NCBI GenBank assembly: GCA_946886375.1
Contig: CAMPIL010000251.1
Coordinates: 1 to 5,439 of the forward strand
Source: an uncultured Phycisphaerales bacterium
GTDB lineage: Bacteria; Planctomycetota; Phycisphaerae; Phycisphaerales; SM1A02
Reading direction: 5' to 3'
DNA length: 5,439 nt
A program made the translations under genes and the position numbers. Below are positions 1 to 5,439 of the stretch, in pieces. Numbering within the stretch: the first letter of the stretch is position 1; the number at the start of each line of letters is the position of its first letter. The notes beneath the pieces are model-generated. The model made no database searches, was not told where the DNA came from, and worked only from the letters and a program-made list of their open reading frames with translations.

Positions 1-1259
1 ACCTGGTCGCCGTCGTGCGTCAGCGCGAGCAGGATGTCGGATTCATCGATGATGCCGATGACACGGTCCTCCTCGTCCACCACGGCCATCTGGCTCACGT
101 CGAACATGCGCATGGACTTGACGGCCTGGGCCAGAGGCGTGTGCGGCTTGAGCGTGTAATCCTCGCGCGAGAGGTGGCGGCGGGCGATGAGATCGCGCAA
201 GTCGCCGAACGTCTCGCGCTCGATGAACCCGTTGTCGATCATCCAGAAATCATTGAACATCTTGCTGAGGTACTTCGCGCCGTGGTCGCACACAAACGTC
301 ACGACGCGCTTGGGCTGCTTCTGCTCGCGGCAATACCGCAGCGCGGCGGCGACCAGGCAGCCAGTGGATGATCCCACCAGAATTCCCTCATGTTGCAGCA
401 GTTCGCGCGCCGTGAGAAACGATTCGCCATCGGTGACCGTGATGCCACGGTTGATCAATTCAAGATCAAGGATGTCCGGCACGAAGTCCTCGCCCATGCC
501 CTCGACCAGCCAAGAGCCGGGCTGGATCTTTTCGCCGCAGTTGATCAGCGGCGCGAGAATCGAACCCGCGGGATCAGCGAGAATGAGTTCGACGTTGGGA
601 TTGCGCTCGCGCAAGAATCGGCCGACTCCCGTCATGGTCCCGCCGGAGCCCACCCCAGCCACGAACGCATCCACCTTGCCGTTCATCTGCTGCCAGATTT
701 CCGGGCCGGTGGTTTCGAAGTGTGCAGTGGGATTCGCCGGGTTGCCGAATTGGTTGACGTACAGGCTGTTGGGAGTGCGTTTGGCGATGGCCTCGGCCAT
801 GTCCTGGTAGTACTCGGGATGCCCCTTGCCGACGTCGGATCGGGTGAGCACGACCTGGGCGCCCATGGCGCGCAGGTGCGAAATCTTCTCGCCGCTCATC
901 TTGTCTGGCATGACGACGGTCAGTTTGTATCCCTTTTGCCCGGCGACCAGCGCGAGCGCGATGCCGGTGTTGCCCGCCGTCGCTTCAACTATGTGTCCGC
1001 CGGGTTTCAGGCGTCCGTCCCTCTCGGCCTGCTCGATCATGGCGACAGCGATGCGGTCCTTGATCGAACTGCCCGGGTTCAACGACTCCATCTTCAGAAA
1101 CAGTTCGCAGACGCCGGTGTCGATTTTCGTGACCCGCAGCATCGGCGTGTTGCCGACCATTTCCAGCACGCCGTTGAACACGGGGGCATCGCTGGTCGGC
1201 TGATGCGGGCGACCGCTTGCGGCTGCGTTTCGCTGAGTTTTCTGAGCCGATCCGGTCAT
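1..1259 (-). CDS. cbs: cystathionine beta-synthase, PLP fold plus CBS domain (3' end outside window)
   Basis: This cytosolic PLP enzyme most likely condenses serine with homocysteine to cystathionine, the first step of reverse transsulfuration. The window shows 419 residues from an ATG at 1257-1259; the C-terminus is cut by the window edge. Residues 28-345 are a fold-type II PLP domain. K67 in GSSIKDR is the expected Schiff-base lysine, ATAGNTG (93-99) the substrate loop, GVGSGGTMTG (202-211) the phosphate loop, and GSSTG (296-300) the PLP ring contact. EGMGEDFVP (253-261) and LSKMFNDFWMIDNGF (331-345) resemble cystathionine beta-synthases more than plain O-acetylserine sulfhydrylases. Residues about 357-412 form one CBS domain; the second of the usual pair would begin near the cut. 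The first 25 residues are low-complexity, with no visible haem-binding segment. GGAGA (1266-1270) sits 6 nt before the ATG, and an in-frame TGA at 1272-1274 rules out a longer start. A cysteine synthase with CBS domains is the main alternative. Confidence 0.88.
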   Translation of the reverse strand, partial: MTGSAQKTQRNAAASGRPHQPTSDAPVFNGVLEMVGNTPMLRVTKIDTGVCELFLKMESLNPGSSIKDRIAVAMIEQAERDGRLKPGGHIVEATAGNTGIALALVAGQKGYKLTVVMPDKMSGEKISHLRAMGAQVVLTRSDVGKGHPEYYQDMAEAIAKRTPNSLYVNQFGNPANPTAHFETTGPEIWQQMNGKVDAFVAGVGSGGTMTGVGRFLRERNPNVELILADPAGSILAPLINCGEKIQPGSWLVEGMGEDFVPDILDLELINRGITVTDGESFLTARELLQHEGILVGSSTGCLVAAALRYCREQKQPKRVVTFVCDHGAKYLSKMFNDFWMIDNGFIERETFGDLRDLIARRHLSREDYTLKPHTPLAQAVKSMRMFDVSQMAVVDEEDRVIGIIDESDILLALTHDGDQ

Positions 1260-1396
1260 GCGTCGTCTCCATCAGGATGCAGGGCAATCTGCGGCTGCAT
1301 GGTACGCAGGCCGGGCTCGATCCGCGACCGGGCGGCGGCAGCGTCGCAGATGACCCTTGCGCCGGACTGCCGTGCGGCGGCACCCACGTTCAACAC
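1256..1396 (-). CDS. possible small ORF overlapping the cystathionine beta-synthase start
   Basis: A 46-codon reading frame starts at GTG (1394-1396), begins VLNVGAAARQSGARV and ends ...LHPDGDDA. Its TGA overlaps the ATG of the downstream enzyme gene as ATGA, the layout of translational coupling. About 36 of its 46 codons end in G or C, as expected for a coding frame in this genome. Against it: there is no Shine-Dalgarno sequence before the GTG, an in-frame TAA lies three codons upstream, it resembles no family I know, and the pilin terminator ends only about 8 bp before it, leaving little room for a promoter. It may be a real leader peptide, a decayed gene end, or chance in GC-rich DNA. Confidence 0.22.
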   Translation of the reverse strand: MLNVGAAARQSGARVICDAAAARSRIEPGLRTMQPQIALHPDGDDA

Positions 1397-1403
1397 GGTC
1401 CAT

Positions 1404-1437
1404 TAACGAGAAAGGGCCGTGTCTCACGACACGGCCC
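1404..1437 (-). terminator. strong intrinsic terminator after the pseudopilin gene
   Basis: A perfect 10-bp stem, GGGCCGTGTC (1414-1423) and GACACGGCCC (1428-1437), encloses a 4-nt loop. Read on the minus strand it is followed by TTTCTCGTTA. It begins 31 nt after the pseudopilin stop codon, so it should end that transcript and insulate the downstream cystathionine beta-synthase gene. The run of A on its other side is short, so it is mainly a minus-strand terminator. Confidence 0.85.
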
Positions 1438-1468
1438 ATGGAAAGTCTGATCGGCTTGGCCGCCTGAA

Positions 1469-2539
1469 TCACTTGACGAAGTCGCGACCCTTGATGCCAT
1501 CGATCGTCAGGATGTGGAAGCTGGTTTTGTAAGCCCCATCATAGAAGCTCGCCTCGCTGAAATAGCCGTCGGCTGCGCTCGGCGTATTGCGACTCCAGAG
1601 GCCATGTTGTTGAGTGGCTTGCGTCTGTGCGTTGACACGCAGATCATCAGTCATCGCCTGCTCAACCGACACAGGGCCAACGTGCCCGTCATAGAACGCA
1701 GCCACCGGCGTAGAGGCTGGGGAGGCGTTGAAATAAAACGGTTCGCAGTCATAGACGCCGCCCATCATGACCGGGTTGCACACGCGCTCACGCCGTTGAA
1801 GCCAGTGATGCTCCAGCAGATGGGTCTTCAGGGTCGGAAAGGTGGCCTGCGACATGGAAGGCGATCGGTGCCCGGCAGGCAGTTGGAACGGGTCGGTGAA
1901 GTAGGAATTACTGCCGGACTTGTTGTAACTGAACACTGCCGGGTTATACATCGCCGCCGGCGAGAAGCAGTAGGAAGAGTAGTACAGCGTGTTGCCGTCG
2001 ATGTTGACGAATTCACCGGGGTGGTCGTAGAACGGCTCAACCTTGTCAAGCACCACGGAATCCTTGGGCGCGAAATACGCCGGGTCGTAGTAGCGGCCGG
2101 ACATGTAGAGGTTCAGCGGCCGGGAGTTGGTCATGCGGAAGGTGCCGAACCGCGATGAGAAGTTGTAGGGGACATAGTACTTGTCGGTGATGAAAGTGAA
2201 GTGCCACAAGACGCTGTCAGAATCATTACCGAGATAATGGTATGGGTGGTGCGCACCGGGTCCGAGGGCTGCCCCAAACCCCATCAAAGCGGCTACGCCG
2301 CTTGTGCCGTACCTGGAGAGGTTGTCATCAACGTAGGTGACCTGACGGTCGCTCCATTCCGTCGAGTAGGTGATCGCGGCGGTGCTGACCTGCTTGATGT
2401 TGGCCTGCGAACGGGTGAGGTTTGCCTGGTCCCGGGCCTTGCCGATGGCAGGCAAAAGGATGCCCACCAGCAGCGCAATGATGGAGACCACCACAAGCAA
2501 CTCAATGATGGTGAATGCTCTAGACGAACGGTGTTTCAT
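1469..2539 (-). CDS. prepilin-type N-terminal cleavage/methylation protein (planctomycete pseudopilin-like)
   Basis: This 356-residue protein is a substrate of prepilin peptidase, anchored in the cytoplasmic membrane by its N-terminal helix. The leader MKHRSSRA is short and basic. Cleavage is expected after A8, making F9 the methylated first residue and E13 the conserved Glu+5. Residues 11-32 are a continuous hydrophobic helix, followed by an amphipathic stretch (GKARDQANLTRSQANIKQ). The large remaining domain is rich in tyrosine (25 in total) and carries YDGHV at 283-287 and FHILTIDGIKGRD at 341-353. YDGHV recalls the H-X9-DG motif of planctomycete prepilin-like proteins, but the residue nine before it is P274, not His. 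Paralogues of this kind are abundant in Planctomycetes, mostly without a known role; classical type II secretion pseudopilins are much shorter. The ATG is supported by GGAAAGGA (2547-2554), 7 nt upstream. The gene appears monocistronic, with its own terminator and a long leader. The family call is firm; the biological role is unknown. Confidence 0.9.
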   Translation of the reverse strand: MKHRSSRAFTIIELLVVVSIIALLVGILLPAIGKARDQANLTRSQANIKQVSTAAITYSTEWSDRQVTYVDDNLSRYGTSGVAALMGFGAALGPGAHHPYHYLGNDSDSVLWHFTFITDKYYVPYNFSSRFGTFRMTNSRPLNLYMSGRYYDPAYFAPKDSVVLDKVEPFYDHPGEFVNIDGNTLYYSSYCFSPAAMYNPAVFSYNKSGSNSYFTDPFQLPAGHRSPSMSQATFPTLKTHLLEHHWLQRRERVCNPVMMGGVYDCEPFYFNASPASTPVAAFYDGHVGPVSVEQAMTDDLRVNAQTQATQQHGLWSRNTPSAADGYFSEASFYDGAYKTSFHILTIDGIKGRDFVK

Positions 2540-2655
2540 GACCGATTCCTTTCCGCAGCGCGTTGCACGCTGTGATGCGACGGGTGATCGTGGTTGGGCC
2601 TGATGGACATTAACCTTCAGGTACGTTTCCGAGCCAGAGTTACCCGTCTAGAAGA

Positions 2656-2728
2656 CCGTGCAGGTCCAAGACATGATGGTGAACCTGCGTAAAGATGTGA
2701 ATGGAACCTGCCCCAACTCTGCAGGTCC
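2656..2728 (-). repeat. four-element ACCTGC/GCAGGT array in the pseudopilin leader
   Basis: The 9-mer TGCAGGTCC occurs at 2659-2667 and again at 2720-2728. Between the two copies, GAACCTGC occurs at 2681-2688 and 2704-2711. The order on the plus strand is therefore GCAGGT, ACCTGC, ACCTGC, GCAGGT. The right pair (2703-2728) can form an 8-bp stem with one bulge and a loop of about 8 nt. The left pair (2660-2688) can form 6 to 7 bp with a longer loop. The array lies between a candidate promoter and the pseudopilin start, so it would sit in the 5' untranslated RNA or act as paired operator half-sites. The repeats are seen directly; the function is inferred. Confidence 0.5.
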
Positions 2729-2746
2729 CGCGTCGAACCAACTCCA

Positions 2747-2774
2747 AGTGTAATCTGTTTTTGCGCGGATGCAA
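2747..2774 (-). promoter_or_regulatory. candidate sigma-70-type promoter for the pseudopilin gene
   Basis: On the minus strand, TTGCAT (2769-2774) is followed after 16 nt, partly A-rich, by TACACT (2747-2752). The second hexamer matches four of six positions of TATAAT; the first matches only the TTG core of the -35 box. Transcription would start near 2740, giving a leader of about 200 nt that contains the ACCTGC/GCAGGT array and a small hairpin (2556-2572) just before the ribosome binding site. Planctomycete promoters are poorly defined, so this is tentative. Confidence 0.3.
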
Positions 2775-2891
2775 CCGGCTTTTGTCCAAAACCAAACTGA
2801 ATGTGCCAGACTTCTGAGACACCGGCGGTAGCGATGGCATGCGTCAGTCGCCGTGATACCTACCATTACGCGAACAGCAGCAAATTCAATA

Positions 2892-2910
2892 CGGACGGGT
2901 CGACCATCCG
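2892..2910 (-). terminator. weak hairpin just after the nucleosidase gene
   Basis: Six bases past the stop codon, the minus strand reads CGGATGG, loop TCGA, CCCGTCCG. This gives about 7 bp with one bulge and one G-T pair. It is followed by TATTGAATTTG, which is only loosely T-rich. It may attenuate transcription before the pseudopilin leader, but it is much weaker than the terminator at 1414-1437. Confidence 0.28.
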
Positions 2911-2915
2911 GTTGC

Positions 2916-3593
2916 TCAAGGCCCCAAGCACCGCCCCGCCAGAATCACCTCTACGACTGCCCGCATCGCCACGTTTGACCGCCTCCCCAGCCGCCACAGC
3001 ACCGGCAACAGCATCGGCCTGCCGCCAAGCGCGGCCAGCACCGATCTCACCCTGGTTCGCCCGGCGGCGTCAATCCAACGATCGGATTCAACTGGAAGCG
3101 ATGATTCCAGATCATCGCTGATGCCGCGCACAATTCCCCATCGCCAGCCTGCGGCCGCCGCCGCCGCTGCGAAGGCGACCGATTCCTGGTCGACGATGTC
3201 CGCGCCGGTGTGCTGATGCAGGTGGTCCTTGTGCGATCGCCCGATCACGCTGGCCTTGGCGGAAGTGGCGCGCCAGCGCTGCGAATCATGGGGTGCCAAT
3301 GTATCAACCAGCGGCGATCTCCAGGTCTCCAGCGAATCAGCATCAATCACTTCTGCGATCGCCGCCGCGTCGCCAAGGTGAATGCGATCGCTCAGCGCGC
3401 CGGCCAGGCCCGCGAGGATCACCGGGCGATTCTGCGTGCCGGTGCGCGCAACCCAATCACGAACGCCTGATGCGCCCGGGCCGCAGCATGCAAGGTCGAA
3501 GCGCTTTGCGACGCCGGCCTTTTGCAGTGCCCGCATTTCAAATCGCAGTGGGCACAGGACAATCGGACGTTGATTGGACGAAGGCGACTCCAT
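2916..3593 (-). CDS. nucleoside phosphorylase/nucleosidase-fold protein (MTA/SAH nucleosidase or HpnG-like)
   Basis: The 225 residues match the PNP/UDP (MTA/SAH nucleosidase) fold, whose members cleave N-glycosidic bonds of nucleosides such as methylthioadenosine, S-adenosylhomocysteine or, for HpnG, adenosylhopane. Visible landmarks are the first beta strand IVLCPLRFEMRAL, where E19 sits where the nucleosidases have an N-terminal acidic residue; LAGLAGALSDRIHLGD (60-75), equivalent to the glycine-rich SGSAGG region; DIVDQESVAFA (132-142), with E137 at the ribose-binding glutamate; and RGISDD (156-161), with D160 at the purine-N7 acid. The protein ends in a hydrophobic and arginine-rich helix, not the usual fold end. 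There is no signal peptide, so it is probably cytosolic. The ATG has no clear Shine-Dalgarno sequence, but no other ATG, GTG or TTG occurs in frame back to an upstream TGA. The gene is divergent from the dipeptidase gene across 142 bp. The fold is fairly sure, the substrate is not. Confidence 0.7.
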   Translation of the reverse strand: MESPSSNQRPIVLCPLRFEMRALQKAGVAKRFDLACCGPGASGVRDWVARTGTQNRPVILAGLAGALSDRIHLGDAAAIAEVIDADSLETWRSPLVDTLAPHDSQRWRATSAKASVIGRSHKDHLHQHTGADIVDQESVAFAAAAAAAGWRWGIVRGISDDLESSLPVESDRWIDAAGRTRVRSVLAALGGRPMLLPVLWRLGRRSNVAMRAVVEVILAGRCLGP

Positions 3594-3629
3594 CGCGGCA
3601 CAGCGTATCAGCAGGTTGAATCGGCGGAT

Positions 3630-3669
3630 GAAGCAGATGGATCAATTCTCGATCTGCAAAATCTGCTTC
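3630..3669. promoter_or_regulatory. inverted repeat in the divergent intergenic region (candidate operator)
   Basis: A perfect 9-bp inverted repeat, GAAGCAGAT (3630-3638) and ATCTGCTTC (3661-3669), spans 22 bp. A further ATCTGC (3652-3657) lies inside and could pair with the left arm instead. It lies centrally between two divergent genes, 36 bp from the nucleosidase start and 66 bp from the dipeptidase start, where a shared regulator would bind. It could instead form an RNA hairpin in either leader. No clear -10/-35 boxes were found in this 142-bp gap. Confidence 0.4.
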
Positions 3670-3735
3670 TTCTACGGATGAACCTCACTGCCGCGCCGCG
3701 TCGCACGGTCAATCAGCCGCCGTTACCATCCGCTC

Positions 3736-4752
3736 ATGCGATGGATTGATGGCCATCTTGACCTTGCGTATCTCGCGGTGAACGGCCGCGACATGTTGCG
3801 CGATCAGCCGCCGGCCGGGGCGTGCGTGACGCTTGGCGCTTTGCGGCAGGCTGATGTCGAAGTCGCGTTTGGCACGATCTTCACCGAGCCGACGCCTGGC
3901 GAGCCTGAATCATCCAAGCCGTATTGCTATCGAGCCGACGACATCGACGGCGCGGAAGCAGCCGGCCTGCGGCAACTCGAAATCTATGAGCGATGGGAAG
4001 CAGCGGGGGCGATAGCCATCGTTCGATCCGTCGCTGACCTGGATTGTTCAACACCTCTGCCGAAGATCGTGCTGCTGATGGAAGGCGCTGATCCGATCCG
4101 TTCGCCTGAGCATGTGCAGCAATGGTTTGCGCGCGGCCTGCGCATCGTCGGTCTGACCTGGGCATCCGGCACGCGCTACGCAGGAGGGAACGGCAGCCAC
4201 CCCGGAAGCGGCCCGCTGACGCCATTGGGCGTGGAGATGATTCACGCCTTGGACGCCGCCGGAATCGTCCACGATGTCTCGCACCTCAGCGATGCGGCGT
4301 TCGATGGCGTGATGGAGCACGCCCGCGGCCGCGTGATTGCTTCGCACTCCAACTGCCGCGCCCTCGTGGAAGACAAGCAGCGGCACTTGCGCGATGACCA
4401 GATCAAGGCGATCGCACAGCGAAACGGCATCATCGGCCTGAATCTCTACGCGGCGTTTCTGGTGCCGCGTGCCGTGCGGAAACAGCCGGGCGGTCGGCGG
4501 GCGACGATCGCCGACTGCATCGCGCACCTTCAGCATGTGACAGAGTTGATGGGCCACCGCCGCGGCGTGGCAATGGGATCAGACATGGATGGCGGCTTCG
4601 GCATCGATGACCTTCCCGTAGGCCTCGATCATCCTGCGAAGTTTGATTTGCTTGCCGATGCGTTGTGCGACGCCGGCTGGTCCGATGAAGATGTCCGAGG
4701 GTTTGCCCACGAAAACTGGCGGGGATTCCTGCGGCAGAGTCTGCGGGCGTAA
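3736..4752 (+). CDS. M19 (renal/membrane dipeptidase) family metallopeptidase
   Basis: This 338-residue protein belongs to the M19 family of binuclear zinc dipeptidases, amidohydrolase-like TIM barrels that cleave dipeptides, often with a D-residue at the C-terminal position. All the expected ligands are present: H7 and D9 in IDGHLDL, E116 in LLMEGAD, H183 in DVSHLSD, H204 in ASHSNCRAL with the substrate-binding R208, and the catalytic aspartate in GSDMDGG (D283 or D285). GLRIVGLTW (134-142) and the closing AGWSDEDVRGFAHENWRGFL are also typical. The length fits the bacterial family. There is no signal peptide or membrane segment, since the first metal motif begins at residue 4, so despite the family name it is probably cytosolic. 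The start is fixed by that motif; no clear Shine-Dalgarno sequence precedes the ATG. It is the only plus-strand gene seen and stands alone. Its physiological substrate (peptidoglycan-derived or nutrient dipeptides) cannot be read from the sequence. Confidence 0.92.
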   Translation: MRWIDGHLDLAYLAVNGRDMLRDQPPAGACVTLGALRQADVEVAFGTIFTEPTPGEPESSKPYCYRADDIDGAEAAGLRQLEIYERWEAAGAIAIVRSVADLDCSTPLPKIVLLMEGADPIRSPEHVQQWFARGLRIVGLTWASGTRYAGGNGSHPGSGPLTPLGVEMIHALDAAGIVHDVSHLSDAAFDGVMEHARGRVIASHSNCRALVEDKQRHLRDDQIKAIAQRNGIIGLNLYAAFLVPRAVRKQPGGRRATIADCIAHLQHVTELMGHRRGVAMGSDMDGGFGIDDLPVGLDHPAKFDLLADALCDAGWSDEDVRGFAHENWRGFLRQSLRA

Positions 4753-4759
4753 CACACCA

Positions 4760-4885
4760 TCAGTGATTTGATTTGGCCGCGCTGGGGGACAAGGGATCAA
4801 GACCATAGTTGTCATACGGATCGGGCCAGTCGTATTTCCGGGAGCCGCCTCTGATTTCGGCTCGCGGCTTGGAGAGAACAAGTCA
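4760..4885 (-). pseudogene. possible gene remnant: 40-codon protein-like frame without a start
   Basis: Between TGA codons at 4883-4885 and 4760-4762 the minus strand encodes 40 residues, including RGGSRKYDWPDPYDNYGLDP. The mix of aromatic, proline and acidic residues looks like real protein, not a GC-rich shadow. There is no ATG, GTG or TTG near its beginning, so it cannot be a simple gene. It is in the same frame as the unknown gene ending at 4946; the frame between them holds only that gene's TAG and one TGA. It may be the decayed C-terminus of that gene, a leftover of another gene, or chance. I recognise no family. Confidence 0.25.
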
Positions 4886-4899
4886 AGTTTCTGTTCTCT
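4873..4899. repeat. 8-bp inverted repeat downstream of the unknown gene
   Basis: AGAGAACA (4873-4880) and TGTTCTCT (4892-4899) form a perfect 8-bp inverted repeat around an 11-nt spacer. It lies 47 bp past the stop of the minus-strand gene on the right and 120 bp past the dipeptidase stop, between converging genes. Neither side has a T-run, so it is not a standard intrinsic terminator, though it could stabilise 3' ends. A second short pair, GAGCCG and CGGCTC (4842-4847 and 4858-4863), lies next to it. Confidence 0.35.
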
Positions 4900-4945
4900 G
4901 CGTCCACTGAGTCGCTGCGGTGATCAACGGGTCTCGTGATAGGCC

Positions 4946-5439
4946 CTAGTGGCTATGCAGACTGTTCAAAGGCGCGGTGTACCACGCGGTCTGGCCGTTT
5001 ACGATCACCGGCGCGAGCACGTGCAGGCAGATGTTGGTGCCGTGCAGGTCGGCCAATGATGCGGGCTTGTCGCTGAAGATGTGGCAGTGCGTTTTGCCGA
5101 GCGTATTGATGGGGTGCTGCGGATACGCCAAGGCCAAGAGTTCGCGATGCGCCTTGACCCATTGCTCGACAATCGGCAGTTCGCGCAGCGTCTGCTCGTT
5201 GCCCAGCAGGTGAATGTGGCCTTCGCTGTCCACCGCAAGTTCAATGCGCTCATGTCCAGGCGAACGCGCCGCCAGAGGCTTCAATCCCTCGATGTGCTGC
5301 GCCAGCGATACGGGCTTGCCACGGTCGGACGGTTCGTGCGGCTTCGCCAAGTGCTTGCCCTCGATGAGCATCGCGGGCTTGGGCGCCAGCTTGATGACCG
5401 GCGTGCGGGCGGGCTTGGATTCGCCATTCGACGCAGCGG
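4946..5439 (-). CDS. hypothetical protein, 5' end outside window
   Basis: The frame ends at TAG (4946-4948) and stays open to the right edge, giving 163 visible residues. An internal ATG at 5369-5371 exists but has no ribosome binding site, and the 22 codons before it (AASNGESKPARTPVIKLAPK...) continue smoothly with similar Pro/Lys/Ala-rich, linker-like composition, so the true start is probably outside. After this linker comes a compact region: GHERIELAVDSEGHIHLLG, a helical ELPIVEQWVKAHRELLALAYP, then THCHIFSDKPASLADLHGT and CLHVLAPVIVNGQTAWYTAPLN. No membrane segment or signal peptide is seen in this part. I do not recognise the family and assign no function. The final residues, SLHSH, end abruptly, and the frame downstream also contains protein-like sequence, so the stop may be a premature one. 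Confidence 0.7.
   Translation of the reverse strand, partial: AASNGESKPARTPVIKLAPKPAMLIEGKHLAKPHEPSDRGKPVSLAQHIEGLKPLAARSPGHERIELAVDSEGHIHLLGNEQTLRELPIVEQWVKAHRELLALAYPQHPINTLGKTHCHIFSDKPASLADLHGTNICLHVLAPVIVNGQTAWYTAPLNSLHSH

Noticed and set aside
390..1406. Long plus-strand open frame (338 codons) opposite the cystathionine beta-synthase gene.
   Set aside because: It is the mirror frame of a well-supported enzyme gene. Its translation has no recognisable domain, and the minus strand carries the conserved PLP and CBS motifs.
1514..2158. Plus-strand open frame of 214 codons opposite the pseudopilin gene.
   Set aside because: Its composition is that of an antisense shadow in GC-rich DNA, and the minus strand has a clear prepilin signal, ribosome binding site and terminator.
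2648..2866. Minus-strand 72-codon frame in the gap upstream of the pseudopilin gene.
   Set aside because: It has no ribosome binding site, is unusually Trp/Arg-rich, and overlaps the candidate promoter and repeat array; no protein family is suggested.
4048..4557. Minus-strand open frame of 169 codons inside the dipeptidase gene.
   Set aside because: It lies opposite all the main M19 metal-binding motifs and shows no family features of its own.
2916..4752. A nucleosidase-dipeptidase pair as a defence or toxin system.
   Set aside because: The two genes are divergent, both look like ordinary metabolic enzymes, and no sensor, effector or mobile-element signature is nearby.
4579..4881. Minus-strand TTG-initiated frame of 100 codons across the end of the dipeptidase gene.
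   Set aside because: More than half lies antisense to the dipeptidase C-terminus, and the rest competes with the more protein-like frame ending at 4760.

Overview
The window is GC-rich and gene-dense and most likely comes from the chromosome of a planctomycete, probably of the Phycisphaerae type. The main clue is a 356-residue pseudopilin-like protein. It has a short basic leader, an A|FTIIELLVVVSIIALL methylation and membrane segment, and an FHILTIDGIKGRD tail of the kind found in the greatly expanded prepilin-like families of that group. The taxonomic call is an inference from protein style, not from a marker gene.

Layout from left to right: (1) a minus-strand cystathionine beta-synthase gene whose 3' end lies outside the window (1-1259), with a possible 46-residue ORF overlapping its start; (2) a strong intrinsic terminator (1414-1437); (3) the minus-strand pseudopilin-like gene (1469-2539); (4) a 376-bp non-coding stretch (2540-2915) with a probable promoter, an unusual array of four ACCTGC/GCAGGT elements and a weak hairpin; (5) a minus-strand nucleoside phosphorylase/nucleosidase-fold gene (2916-3593); (6) a 142-bp divergent promoter region with a perfect 9-bp inverted repeat; (7) a plus-strand M19 membrane-dipeptidase-family gene (3736-4752); (8) a minus-strand gene of unknown function that runs off the right edge (4946-5439). 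In the same frame beyond its stop lies a protein-like 40-codon stretch.

How the genes relate: they look like separate transcription units, not one pathway. The pseudopilin has its own terminator and probable promoter. The dipeptidase is transcribed away from the nucleosidase. A loose metabolic link is possible: an MTA/SAH-type nucleosidase would feed homocysteine recycling, and cystathionine beta-synthase consumes homocysteine. However, the nucleosidase could equally be of the hopanoid-associated (HpnG-like) or another subtype. I found no RNA genes, CRISPR array, insertion sequence or obvious defence or mobile system. The most unusual items are small: the leader repeat array, the in-frame tail after the last gene, and the ORF overlapping the cystathionine beta-synthase start.
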